Positions 11,179 through 21,856 of a DNA stretch of 64,000 bases are shown one piece after another (position 1 is the stretch's first letter; each line of letters starts with the position of its first letter). The position numbers and the translations under genes were made by a program. Source of the DNA: Serendipita indica DSM 11827 (taxonomy: Eukaryota; Basidiomycota; Agaricomycetes; Sebacinales; Serendipitaceae); the NCBI GenBank assembly GCA_910890315.1, contig CAJVGD010000013.1:124001-188000 (forward strand). The letters are read 5' to 3'. Under the pieces are notes generated by a model. It had not been told where the DNA came from and ran no database searches. It saw only the letters and a program-made list of their open reading frames with translations.

Positions 11179-12350
11179 ATGAGCGCTTCAGAGCATTTCC
11201 CAATGGAGATATGGCTACAGATATTTCGTATTCTCACTCACACCGAGCTGCTTCCGGTCAAACAGGCAACGTTTGTGGAAGATCTCAGGCTATTCGCCAT
11301 TGGCAATTTCCTGGAGCCACGCTTTCATGTTTGTAATGCTGAGCGGACAAATATATCTCTTGTCTGTCGATATTTCTATGACATATTGAAGGAGGAAGGA
11401 GCCAAAGTAGTTCTGGTGGACCGGGAAGGCAAAGTTAAAAAGTTTGCATACTATGAAACATACGAAGCGCGTCGATTAGAGGTGCTTTCAACCCCTCTTA
11501 GAGCAGTAGCGGCGAAATGGCCGCGCGAACACTTCTCAGCTCTAGAAGTCCTCGTAGGATATTGGCCATGCCAATATCTCGAATCCTTTTTGGATTTCAC
11601 CCCAAACTTGAGAGTCATGTCTATAACTCTTCCCCAAGACGCTTCAACATATTCTATCTTCTCACCAGCTCTTCTTCACCCGGTAACTCGACATCTCACA
11701 CCTCTCTATATCTCTCAATGCTACATCGTCACTAAAACGGGTCACCATGCCAAGCCTAAACTTTCTCCACCTCATATTTACATCAAACCGCTCGCCCCCC
11801 ACAGCTGGTCTCCCGTGGGTATTCCCCTCTTTGCGCTCACTGCATATCTCAGGATATATCCAAGGAGCACTGTTTGATGCACTTACTCCCTTCTTTGTCA
11901 CTCACTCCGCTACGGTTACGCGCCTCTATGACGATTTCCGTGTCCGGCGTACACTGCGGGCATCATCAACAAGCATTGTGCATTTCAAAAATTTTGATGT
12001 ATACGCGGTGAATCTATCCGACCGAAGTACCGATGCGGATCCGCCTCCACCCCTATCAAACTCATCCAGCGCCAGCCCACGACCGCTTACGATACTCTGG
12101 ATGGATACGCCACAATTTATAGTTTTTCATGGATATATTGATGTTGAGACGAAGATACGATGGCTCAAGTGGAAGGTGGCAACGATAGGATCATACTCAG
12201 TGCAAAGAATCGTACTCGACCATTATAAATGCATGGCGTGAGCGGCAAAAGGCCAGACATTCGGCATTTATGCGCAAACTCGAATGCGTAGACACGCAAG
12301 AGTGCCCAATCTTTGACAGACACCTTGTCCGTTTTCGGCCCAAACCCAAG
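11179..12350 (+). pseudogene. Tandem F-box-like copy disrupted by frameshifts
   Basis: It is nearly identical to the gene at 9463 for the first ~170 residues (MSASEHFPMEIWLQIF...). At about 11697 it lacks one CA unit of a CACACA run, a 2-nt deletion that shifts the frame. The downstream product is then readable in another frame (MPSLNFLHLIF... at 11747) until a second indel near 12235. The tail ECPIFDRHLVRF is in the third frame and is followed by a consensus GTAAGT at 12351. Two independent shifts argue for a pseudogene. A single sequencing error cannot explain both. Confidence 0.78.
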
Positions 12351-12665
12351 GTAAGTATCTTGGCGGACTACCTTTTCGCGCAACTACCAACAGCCACTTC
12401 AGATCTCAATGAAACCGGTCAATACTCTCGTGGAAAGCGTGTGATTTTCTGATTCCAACCAGCCAACTAATCACATCACATCCGTACAAGGCATCGAGGT
12501 GCAGACAAAGGGGATGGATTCTGTTGAATGATCATGCAAAGATAGTGCCAAAACAAGGTCCGATAGTCGTGAATAAAGTATACTGCAACGAGCGAAGACG
12601 ATGGATCGCAGAGTCCCAAAAGACAAAGTTACAAGAATTGGAGGGAGAGAGAGGAGGGGTCGACT
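12351..12665. other. Intergenic region
   Basis: A consensus intron-like segment (GTAAGT at 12351, TTCAG near 12402) may be a leftover 3' splice unit of the broken F-box copy. Otherwise nothing is recognised. Confidence 0.35.
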
Positions 12666-15200
12666 CTAATGGGTGTTGACGTGCTTTGGTGCAGCCGTCG
12701 GGGCGGGTGCGTCTCCATCACGTTTTGCAAAGACACCACATGCCGGGATCGCAGCGGTGAGCGCGTTCCATGGGTCAGGGTACGTGCATCCAGCGACAGG
12801 CACAGCCATGGGCGTTGTATCTGCATTATTTGTCCACCCATCGCCCACAGACGCCGTCGCGCTCGCAAACGTCGGTACAGGGAGCGTCGAAAGGGCGCCT
12901 GTAGCGGTGTACGTCGGCAGGCCAGCGACGCTTGGATAGCCGCCAATTGCAGTTGGAGGCCATGGGTACGAATCCAGTCCCTGGACGGCAGTGCCTGCGC
13001 CGGGCCCACCGACTTGCGCGGGCGTATAGGCGCCAGAAAAGGTGTTAGCGGGTGCACCGATACTGGCGCAGTAGCCTCTGGAATCACGAGGATTGGCAGG
13101 TGCCCAGCCTTCTTGAACGGCGAGCTTGTAGGACCAGAATGGTGTTTCGACCTTGCCACTGGCACGCGACTCTCCGATACGCCATGTCCAGAAGAAGGAA
13201 TCTTGGAGAGAGTCCATGCTGGCAAGAGCAAGATTGCGGAGGGCATCCTTGATCGACTGGTCCCAAGTTGCGTAATCTTGCCACGGCGCACAGCTGCCAA
13301 TGCGCGGCTGACCATCAAATGTTCCTTCATATCTGGTGCCACCTGTACGGTGTCAGCAAGAGTTTACCACACTCGCCCGCGGCAAGAGTTGGCCAGCCAA
13401 CGCTTCGCGCTAAAAACTCACCTCCAACAGTGTTGAGATAGAGGCCGCAGTCGTTGATAGCTAAGTCAACAGTGTTAACAGTGTTTGAGTAAGAGCGCAG
13501 TAGTACATACCTAAGGACCACTCTCCAGCTCCTGTTTGACCGAATGCACTCATACTAGCAGCGGTCGCTGCGCTCCACTGGGTGCAGGCAATGGCCGGGA
13601 AGGCCGCCGGAGGTTGATTGATGAGCGGACCGAAGACGAGATAGGTATGTTGATCCAAAGCCAAGCGGTCAGCGCCCGGAAGAAAGTCGGTCCAACCACC
13701 GAGGCCGTAGAAGGCTTCGTGGATCGAGATGACGGGCCCATTACCGTTTCCATTACCGCCAATGCCACGAATGATCTTGTATGCCTCTGCGTAGAAGGAT
13801 TCAATTGCGCTCTTGGGATAGTTGCCCGTGCCTGATCCCGGCTCGTTGATGATACCAAAGTATTGGATAATGTTGGCGTACTCGGGCTGGGAGATGAATT
13901 CGGCGAGGATGCGAATGTAGTCGAGCGTGCGTTGAGCGTTGGCGAGACCCATGACACCATTCAGAAAGTTGACCTGGCCCATCTTGCCGCTGTGGTTCCA
14001 GCCGTTTTGGGATCCAGGGACGGCGTGCAAGTCGAGGTTGATGCGGATACCGTACTTGCGGGCCCATTCGATTGCCTTGAGGAAGTAGGTCCAGCAGGTG
14101 CGAGCGAGGAAGGGTTCGCCGGGATACGTTTCGATGGCCCAGAACGGGAGTGGGATGCGGACCCAGTTGAGACCGGCAGCAGCGATCATGGCGAAGTCCT
14201 CCTCGACGATGAACGTCTTGTAGTGCTCCTCAATGACATTGAGATTTCCGTCTCGCTGTTGGAGAAGAGTCGACAGAGTCCACTCATCGACCGCATTTGG
14301 GTAGAACGGTTCATAGAGAGCTGGCGAGATGAAAGGCTCGAGCGTGAACCAGCCACCAAGGTTGACGCTGTAAAAGTGATGAGAATTGTGAATGAATCAT
14401 GGGAATAAAATGTACCCGAAAATTTGATCCTCTCCCCATTTCCATGGCTCGGCAAGGGACGGAGTCGTAGATTGAGCACGCGCACTGTTGTTGAGTGGAT
14501 TCTTGGGATCAAAAACCCAATAGCCGCCGTGTGTATTGTTGTATCTGAATGTCGAGCCGTCCTCCTTGGTAACAATGGAACCATCGCCACCCCAAGTGAC
14601 CGTCGTGTCCTGGTTGTTGTTGTTGTTATTGTTGTTATTGCCTCCGTGACCCGTATTCGAGTGTCCACTGTTGGAGCCGCTGCCACCACCCGAGTTGTCC
14701 TTTTTCTTGATGACAAAAATGTAGACGGGGATGACCACCGCTGCAGCAATAATTGCCAGCGCAAGCGCCGTCAAGGCCCAGAAGACAATCTTCTTCTTTG
14801 ATTTTCGTCTTGGAGCCTCGTACAACTCTTGTTTGTCGTGCAAGTCGATTGAGCGCTTGGGAGCTGCCGACCATCCCGAGGGTTCGTCGACATAGGCCGA
14901 CCCACGGTGGTCATGAAGAGGTGCAATGGAGCCGTATGCAGATGAACGGGCCGTGGACGCTTGGCCATACGAGCTACGCGTGCCGGCCTCGCCGAGGAAA
15001 GCTGGATTGGGTGCACCAAATTCTGCATTGCTTGGATTGTCGTGGTAGGGCGTCAGGTAGCTTGTAGAATGAGGGTTTGGAGGCAGATAGGCGCCGGCAG
15101 GGAGAGGTGTAGCGGTTCTACTCGACACTTCGCGCATCTCATGGTCGTCGGCGGAGACTATGGGCCCGTAGGGAACGGACGAATGCTGAGACTGAGACAT
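12666..15200 (-). CDS. GH5 glucan exo-1,3-beta-glucosidase, type II membrane protein
   Basis: It probably trims beta-1,3-glucan in the cell wall. Four exons (15200-14416, 14367-13511, 13460-13422, 13342-12666) join in frame to 785 aa. The first ~140 residues are a low-complexity cytosolic tail, followed by a basic stop and a signal anchor (VFWALTALALAIIAAAVVIP), then a Gly/Asn-rich linker with a poly-Asn run. The catalytic part shows the exo-beta-1,3-glucanase motifs GVNLGGWFTLEPFI, HAVPGSQNGWNHSG, FGIINEP with the acid/base Glu, and GEWSL with the nucleophile Glu, then DCGLYLN, RYEG and SFFWTWR. The 39-nt exon 3 is split right after the nucleophile. It closely resembles ascomycete ExgD-type anchored enzymes. 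The last ~130 residues form a Pro/Ala/Thr-rich tail. Confidence 0.92.
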
Positions 15201-15782
15201 TGGAAAACTCTGCAGAAACGAGTGTCAGCAAGGAATTATAAAACCCGGAGAGTCAAAGGGCGCTGCACAGCTAGGCGGCAGAGGTTTCGAATGGGCGGCT
15301 TGAATAAACTGCAGCGCATGCGGCTCGACGCCAAAACCGTATTGCCAGTTGAAATCTGTGCGTCGAGAATGTATCCATCGGCCATTCTACGCATCGCCGC
15401 CACTGCCCAGGGCGTCGCGAGCGTCGCGGCAGACGAGCACGAGGGGTCATCAGGGGATAAACTCACAAGAAACAGTCACAGAGACTGTCAAAGAGGAAGA
15501 AAGAAATGCGTTTGCAGCAGAGAAACAGCCAGACGGGAGAAAAAGGTCGACGGGGGAGGGGCCAAGAGTTGGGCGGCAATGAACACAAACTTTGGCCGAG
15601 ATGACAGCCAGTTTTTATATCTCATTATCATCAATCAATCACTGTACCCAACGCGAACACTGGTCAAGCGCACGGGCTGTGCAATCCATCCGACCTCTCC
15701 GCCCATCAACTCCCTGATACATCCCGGTCACCGCTAAACCATCTTGAATATTCCCTCCTCATCGTCTGCAGCCCTCTTCTAG
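15201..15782. other. Intergenic region
   Basis: The gene on its left reads leftward from here. It must contain the promoter of the GH5 gene and the 3' end of the F-box gene to the right. No ORF with a recognisable domain is seen. Confidence 0.4.
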
Positions 15783-17345
15783 TCATCCCATTCGGCCCGC
15801 GCCAAATATACTCCTGGGAATCGCCCACGGCCTGGCAACTGGCTCCCACGTCTTCAGCATGCCTGCTCCAGCCATACTTTGTATCGTTTCACAGGGTGCC
15901 ATCCAGCTCGACCTGGACGGGTGGGGGACCGCGAGGCACTGTGCCCAGCGGACATAAGCACAACCAAGAAACAACTGACAGCAAGGGACAACGACGCACC
16001 GCTCTGGAGACATTTCTTGCCTATCTTCTCCTATCTTGGCATTCTTGTGGGTACTGCCTATTGACGCCCCGTGCCTATCCACCATCTCCACACCAGATGC
16101 CTCGAGCTGGGTGAAAAACTCGAGCAAGCCTTGCTCCATCCAGGGCGTCGTCTGTTTCATATCACAAAGGGCCGTCCTTACCTCCGCCCACGTCTCCGAG
16201 AGCATCACCCTCTCGATGAAATACGGCGCTTCCGGAGGTAAGATCCTTTCGATGATAGCCGCGACGGCAGAAAGCGGTGTAGACGACACATATGCCATCC
16301 ACGGAAATGAAGTTCCTGTCACCAGCACCGTCAACGGCTTGGCCTCTTCCGCCATCGGCACAGAGTCAACGGGGAAGAACCCATTCCGAAGGATGGAATG
16401 AAATTCGACTCCGTAAATCTTCAAATTGGGGAAATGCATGAGGAATTCGTGTCGAATCCGCCCGACGCCGTGGTACACGACGAGCGAATTGTGAAAGCGG
16501 GTGAGTCCCTCCCTCTGGCGTATGATGAATGGTCGTAGCGATTGGAAACAATCATGACCAATCCATCCAGATAGAACAAGTGAAGAGAGTACGGGTAGCG
16601 TCCATGGTAAGAGGTCGACGGGTAGCGGAAGTGGGATTGCCGCTCGCATACGGGACGAATAAATTGCACTGTAGCAAGGATCCACAATCTCCAAGCGAAG
16701 AAAGGCCAAACATGGCATCGCGACAGGGGCCAGTGCGTCAGTGGTCGAGACGCAGAGCGATAGATGCGTCAGTCGATTGAACACGGGGTGTTGGAGAATT
16801 GCCGAAATGGACGAATTCCCGCTCGCATCGTCCAAAAAGGTGCAAGAAAGTGCGACGAGGCGTGGAGTATGATCTAAAAGGTGAGCAAGAGGGACTTGTG
16901 CTGCTTCCACGTGTAAAAATTGCAACGTCGGCCATTCCTGGACTAGCCATTGGGGCGGCCAGTTTTCTTTCGAAGAATCAAGAGGGTCAGACTCGGGCAA
17001 AACCGGCAATTCTCCGGCACCCAATACTTCAAGTCGTCTGGCATGCTCGACGTTTTGGCCCCTCAACTTGCACGTTGTCGGTGCTATCTTGGTCGCATCG
17101 AATGTTACCAGTCTATCCCCTGCTGGAGAGAGAATGGCGTAAAAGTAACGACATACGAGCGACAGGCGCGTCTTCTCCATGGTGGAAGAAACAAAAGAGG
17201 TGACGGACGGCTTTCCGGTTGAGAATAGTCGAATGTCGGTCATAAAGTCGGCGAGAGGATTAGGCAGGAGCTCGGTTGGAAGGAGGTGCTTGAATATGTC
17301 GACCCATACTTCGACAGGTAGGCGTTCTAGGATGTTATGGGACAT
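15783..17345 (-). CDS. F-box-like / LRR-like protein with C-terminal extension
   Basis: An uninterrupted frame of 520 aa starts MSHNILERLPVEVWVDIFKHL, a good F-box-like helix. The family block LSLVCRYFYAIL follows at about residue 62, then leucine-rich segments (PTLQFLHVEAA, FNRLTHLSLCV, LPVLSSLVLSGW). The family body ends near VEMVDRHG at about residue 430, comparable with the C-terminus of the copy at 3843 (TIVDRLG). The last ~85 residues are Cys/Trp-rich, have no counterpart in the paralogues and may be read-through of what should be a 3' UTR or intron. The true C-terminus is therefore uncertain. Confidence 0.75.
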   Translation of the reverse strand: MSHNILERLPVEVWVDIFKHLLPTELLPNPLADFMTDIRLFSTGKPSVTSFVSSTMEKTRLSLVCRYFYAILSPAGDRLVTFDATKIAPTTCKLRGQNVEHARRLEVLGAGELPVLPESDPLDSSKENWPPQWLVQEWPTLQFLHVEAAQVPLAHLLDHTPRLVALSCTFLDDASGNSSISAILQHPVFNRLTHLSLCVSTTDALAPVAMPCLAFLRLEIVDPCYSAIYSSRMRAAIPLPLPVDLLPWTLPVLSSLVLSGWIGHDCFQSLRPFIIRQREGLTRFHNSLVVYHGVGRIRHEFLMHFPNLKIYGVEFHSILRNGFFPVDSVPMAEEAKPLTVLVTGTSFPWMAYVSSTPLSAVAAIIERILPPEAPYFIERVMLSETWAEVRTALCDMKQTTPWMEQGLLEFFTQLEASGVEMVDRHGASIGSTHKNAKIGEDRQEMSPERCVVVPCCQLFLGCAYVRWAQCLAVPHPSRSSWMAPCETIQSMAGAGMLKTWEPVARPWAIPRSIFGAGRMG

Positions 17346-17797
17346 TATTAGGTGATTCTATGATGCTTCTATGATTTTTTGCTTGGAAGAGGTGGAAAAC
17401 AAGTCGTGTCGAACCAGAAACGTGCCAACCTCCTGGAAAGGGCCAGCCCGGTCTTGGCGGGTCGAAATTGTCGGAGCCGCAATTCAGAACGCTTATCGCT
17501 GTTTGAGCGAGTGATAGGCAATGATATTCATGGAATGAAGGCAGTGCAAATAGATAAGACCAGCATCTGCAAAAGCCAGTCAAGTTTAGAGCAACATGGT
17601 CGAACCGAGACACACCATCTTTGAGAAACATGTTGAAATTGCAGGAGAATCCCCACAAGGAATTTTATGTAGCGGCGACGCCACTTCTATAATAAAAAAA
17701 GTGAATAGGTGTCAAGACTCAGAAGGGAACACACAAACAGGATGGTGCCTGGGCAGATGAGAACTGCCGCAGACTTCGAAGGCAAACCATGTCGCGG
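17346..17797. other. Intergenic region between two minus-strand F-box genes
   Basis: No gene is recognised in this spacer. It must hold the promoter of the F-box gene to its left. Confidence 0.35.
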
Positions 17798-18967
17798 TCA
17801 ACGACCGGACACTCCGGGCGAATCAAAGCCTACGAGCATCTTGAGGAAAAGTTCGATGCGTTCAGGCAGGGTCCGCTGAAGCCATGTGTCGATATCCTCC
17901 CATCTCTCGCCGAGCATGATCATTTTTGGGATATAAGTCCCCTCTGATTTGACGTATTTCATCAATCGTTTCAAAACCGCCAACGTCGCACTGGTGTCCC
18001 ACCACGACAATGCAGTTTGTACTTGTAGGGGTATGACCGTCAAGGGACGGGCTGTAGGTGATGGCTGTATATTTGCTGGCAAGGTTCCGCTGACAAAGGT
18101 CGGCAAATCTACACCATAGACACACAGAGACGGAAAGTGACTGATGATTTCAGTGGGGATGTTTCGCGTTCCTTGGGAGACTCTAGCTTCGTCGATCAAT
18201 CGTGTGACAGACGACGAATGCGCGTCGAAGAACGGGGTTAAAGCATCTCTTGTTGAGACACCAATGGTACCACGAATAACGAGGGACCGAAGACGAGGAA
18301 ACGTCCACGGAAGGAGCGTCGTCCCCATATTTTCCACACCCTTTATGTGGCCATACGAGACGTCCAAGGATAAGAATCGAAGATATGGTAAGTGAATGGT
18401 CTGCTGAGGGGTGTCGATGAGGCATTTGATCGATAGGTGAGTCAACTGATGGACAACTGGGTGATGTAGAACGGATAGTTCGGTGATTTCATCCGGCCGA
18501 CAGTAAGAGAGATTGAATTCAAGAACCTTGAGGTTGGGTGTATGGTCTAAAATGATACGAGCGTCGTCGTCAGTCCACTTTCCAACCATGACTTGGAGTT
18601 CAGGCCAATCCCACGAAAGCCATAGGGGATGTCTCGAAATGAGGTCAACGCTCCGCATGAGTTCGAGCCGATGAGATTGTACCAGGTCATGAGACCTGTA
18701 TTTCTCTAGCCTCGCCATCCGATTCACGACAGCTACGTGCGGCATTTCTTGCCGAAGTATTTGATAGAAATGTCGACATACGAGTGACAGATTTGTTCTC
18801 TGCGCATCTCGAGCTGCGATTGGATTCCAAGGCGCGGATCGAAAGGTGAATAGTGCTAATTGTTGTAAAATGGTGTCGCTTTCGTTGGGCAATATGCTGA
18901 TATGAACCAAGGGATGAAATATGTGAAGCCATATCTCCGTTGGTACTTGCCCTAGTAAGATATTCAT
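17798..18967 (-). CDS. F-box-like / LRR-like protein
   Basis: This single-exon gene encodes 389 aa. MNILLGQVPTEIWLHIFHPL is the F-box-like start, followed by NLSLVCRHFYQILRQE, then PNLKVLEFNLSY, VHQLTHLSIKCL, LPYLRFLSLDVS and FPRLRSLVIRG as leucine-rich units. DALTPFFDAHSSSVTRL matches the same block in the 9463 copy (DALTPFFVAHSATVTRL), so it is a closer relative of that copy than of 15783. It lacks the FDRHLVRF tail. The role is inferred to be an SCF-type adaptor. Confidence 0.8.
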   Translation of the reverse strand: MNILLGQVPTEIWLHIFHPLVHISILPNESDTILQQLALFTFRSAPWNPIAARDAQRTNLSLVCRHFYQILRQEMPHVAVVNRMARLEKYRSHDLVQSHRLELMRSVDLISRHPLWLSWDWPELQVMVGKWTDDDARIILDHTPNLKVLEFNLSYCRPDEITELSVLHHPVVHQLTHLSIKCLIDTPQQTIHLPYLRFLSLDVSYGHIKGVENMGTTLLPWTFPRLRSLVIRGTIGVSTRDALTPFFDAHSSSVTRLIDEARVSQGTRNIPTEIISHFPSLCVYGVDLPTFVSGTLPANIQPSPTARPLTVIPLQVQTALSWWDTSATLAVLKRLMKYVKSEGTYIPKMIMLGERWEDIDTWLQRTLPERIELFLKMLVGFDSPGVSGR

Positions 18968-19200
18968 GGCAGGCGCTAGCAGCGATCAGGTCCAAGATAC
19001 CATTCATCACGTTGGATGGAGCCGACTGACTCGTCGAGATGCTAATCTATTAACAAGGTTGCAATTGATAGTCACCCAATCACGTTTTATGCACTTCAAG
19101 ACGACAACACACCAGGCGCCTCATTGGTCCCCATATATACGTATAACCTCTGGGTGATGGTTTGGAAATCCCAAATGAAGACTTTGCCAGCTCTACATAA

Positions 19201-20355
19201 CTACAAACCAATTAAATAGGAGACGCTGAGTGCCAGTAGACATATGAGCAACTTCGGAGCCAAGCGTCCAGCGCCGGAGCCGCCAGAAGACCCATGGCCA
19301 CAGACATCCAGATTGAAGTAAAATCCAAGGCGTGGGTTCACACCATATTGCCCATACGAATCGACCCCTTGGAGCCAGCCATTAAAGTACTGATGCAAAC
19401 TTTGTTGGGTCAGGTTCACTCCACACGAGGACAAAGAGGGGCATACTAGTCCAAGTTTCGCTGTGAATAGCAATCCGTGTTTCTTGCAGCCGTGGCATCA
19501 GAGTATGTCATTCCGCTGAACCATCCATTCCAGCGTCCTACAGCCAAAACTATTGACTGATTCTCTTGAAGAAGTTGCTGAAGATAAGCACCACCTATGC
19601 GTATATTCGTATACGGATCATAACAGTTGTCGTGAGTGCATTTATCCTGTACAAATTAGCGACCTTGAGCGCGAGGCTATAGACCAACTCACTGGGGATA
19701 GTTGTAGCAGTCCTGCTGTACCCCCAGATCCAGTTGCACCCGGATTGCATGTGGATTCTTGCATCGCAAACGCAGCCATCAGCGCAGGTGGTATACCAAT
19801 CGCCGCACTTGCGTTAACAAATGCGTCAAAGTATGGTGCGCATGGCTTGAATATTCCTTTCGATAGCGCAGCGGCGGAGGAAAAGTCTGCGCCAATGACC
19901 AGGTCGGAGACTCGAACGTTTGGTGGTCTCCATTGACCCCGCGTCTTGTCTTTAGTGGATATCCCGCAGTTGAGAAAGAAGATGGACCCGTTTGGACCCG
20001 TAGTTTCACTTGTCAAGGCTATCAGGGACAGTTAGAAATGGTGGCGCGAAAACGTGAAGGTCCACCCACGTTGGGCATCGATAGGAGGACACCCTTGTGT
20101 CGGAGAGACAGATATAACCTGGTTCGACCCACTTGCTTGCCGCTTCTTCAGCTCTTCGTGTCGTTGAACCGGAGCTGAAGGTGGTCCGGTCAAATGCTGT
20201 TAAAACGAACACGCTTATTACCCCTTGGGAAGATGACGGCTTACCAGACGTACCATGTTTCGTGTAGCACCCTCGAAAGGCGCGTCTTCATAATTAACGC
20301 TGGCCGAAGCACCCCAAATGGAGCAAGATATGATCAAGAGACAAAATAGCCGCAT
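19201..20355 (-). CDS. Secreted, GPI-anchored lytic-transglycosylase-like (GH23/lysozyme-fold) protein
   Basis: Five exons (20355-20245, 20196-20133, 20018-19693, 19646-19447, 19399-19201) join in frame to 299 aa. The N-terminus MRLFCLLIISCSIWGASAS is a signal peptide. The core has GIPPALMAAFAMQESTC, where the Glu is the expected catalytic acid of SLT/goose-lysozyme folds. It continues with GTAGLLQLSP, a Cys-rich turn, GGAYLQQLLQEN and VGRWNGWFSGM. The last splice restores NLDYLHQYFNGWLQG, a motif I recall from other basidiomycete homologues. The C-terminus (GSSGGSGAG, then a hydrophobic tail ending SVSYLIGL) fits a GPI signal. Peptidoglycan cleavage is inferred from family. The donor of exon 2 (GTGGGT) is chosen because it is the one that keeps the frame. 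Confidence 0.8.
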
Positions 20356-20590
20356 GATAGGGCGCTCTTGGTATGCTTCTCTAGAATAGAACCATCCTAG
20401 GCTCATATATATATCCCGACGTTGAGGCACTCCAAGCCAACCAACCGCACGCAGGAAAAGGCGAGGTCTGACCGGGTAGCAATGCTGCCACCTCGTGGAT
20501 CCGCGCCGCTTTACAATAAACGCTCAAGTACCGGATTAAGATCGGGAGGCGAGCGTATTATGAGCAAGAAGAAATAGATGACATTAGATG

Positions 20591-20950
20591 TTATACGGTC
20601 GACAACTGTGAATGCGCTGGCACAGTTGTATAATGAAACCACATAGAGATGGGTGTTTTCGCTATGTACCACGAGCAGACTGAGGCGGCAATGCCTCCTT
20701 CGGTAGTTTTCCTGGATTGTACTTGAGATGGGTATTGCGTGGTGCTACCAGCTGCATAAGCAGGATCATATTCTGGACCGAAAGGCTTACCATTTGGGTC
20801 TACGTGGCAAGAGCAGACGTGAATCTCTGGGAGGCCCGTCGTCTCACTCCCAGCCGCGCAATGGCCAGGTGTAGTCACACACAAGGTACATTCAAAACAA
20901 GCGGCGTATATTGGGAACATTGACTCTGCTTGTGGCTGGTGAAGACTCAT
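20591..20950 (-). CDS. Small CxC-motif protein, copy A
   Basis: The function is unknown. The open frame starts MSLHQPQAESMFPIYAACFE and carries CFECTLC, another Cys, and then EIHVCSCHVDPN. The block [IV]x[FH][VF]C[ST]CxV is shared with the copies at 30269, 31169 and 52728. Immediately after PN comes a GTAAGC donor in phase 1, the same position and phase as the introns of the other copies. With the acceptor at CTTATGCAG the tail reads AGSTTQYPSQVQSRK... to the stop at 20591. Without splicing the frame also stays open, so either form is possible. A TATAAGG lies 80 nt upstream of the ATG. No signal peptide is seen from this start, and an upstream exon cannot be excluded. Confidence 0.5.
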   Translation of the reverse strand: MSLHQPQAESMFPIYAACFECTLCVTTPGHCAAGSETTGLPEIHVCSCHVDPNGKPFGPEYDPAYAAGSTTQYPSQVQSRKTTEGGIAASVCSWYIAKTPISMWFHYTTVPAHSQLSTV

Positions 20951-21856
20951 CGTATGGCGTAGGGTGTCGACTCTGCTAGCGCTTGCGGTGATATCTAATA
21001 ATCCGAGTCAAGTATATGAACATCAGAACCTTATACATACTCGTCCTCCATTGATGGTTAAGCCAGCACGCTGGTCATTGTGGTGGGATGGCGCACAGCT
21101 CTGAGGCCAGCGGCGCACGCCTTTGAGCCATCAAGGATGGAAGTAGACGTAAAGGATGAGAGGAAATCTCAGGTATTATTTGCTCAAAACTGTCAATCTA
21201 CAGTCCGCTGGGAAGATGCCGAGTCGAGATTGGTATGGTAGAGATCAAGCGCAGGGCGTTTGCAACGCCGCTTATGGCTGTAGTAGCACGAAGAAATGAG
21301 CAGTTGCTGCTCCAAAGGGTTGATTAAGTACTTTAGTGGGGCGTAGTTTCGTATGAGACATGCCGGGAACCATTCTCTATATATGTCTGGACGTACACTC
21401 GTATCTAGTTGCGATATGGAGCGAGTCTCTTCGAATGCGAGGGGAACTTGATGAGAGATAGCAATCATATCAAAGATCAGTACTTCCTGGTTACGAGTGT
21501 CGACCTGAGCCTCATCAATTCTTTAATTCGTACATCTCCAACCAAAATGCTGTGAGATGCCATTCGATCATTTGAATGTGTTGCATGCGGTGTGTTCTTT
21601 CTTGACATGTCATGTATACTTGTCACTGATTATGCGACGCATCTTGTGAAGCATGACCGCAATAGATATGATATGCAGATGGTGACCGTTCGTGGTTTAT
21701 TCGTATCCAATGCAAAGACGTGGGTATTCTGAGAGGACGCATGCCGAAGAGGTGTTCATTGTCCGAGCTAGTATGGCGAAAACCGGATGAGTCGAGGTCG
21801 TTTGAGACGCATGACCGGATCCGTATTGGAGGGCGCTATCGACGATTCCATCGAGT
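20951..21856. other. Intergenic region
   Basis: About 900 nt without a recognisable gene. It contains the TATA-like element of small-protein copy A at its left end. A 91-residue minus frame at 21193-21468 has no recognisable features. Confidence 0.35.
21029..21035 (-). promoter_or_regulatory. TATA-like box of small CxC gene A
   Basis: TATAAGG on the minus strand lies 80 nt before the ATG at 20950, a spacing similar to the TATA boxes of copies B and C (71 and 78 nt). Confidence 0.4.

Noticed and set aside
14605-14645. Trinucleotide repeat as a separate repeat element
   Set aside because: It is the poly-Asn linker codons of the GH5 gene, in frame, not an independent feature.
12669-14801. Long plus-strand open frames (for example 12669-13436 and 13863-14408) opposite the GH5 gene
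   Set aside because: They are antisense shadows of a gene with clear catalytic motifs and consistent splice sites on the minus strand.
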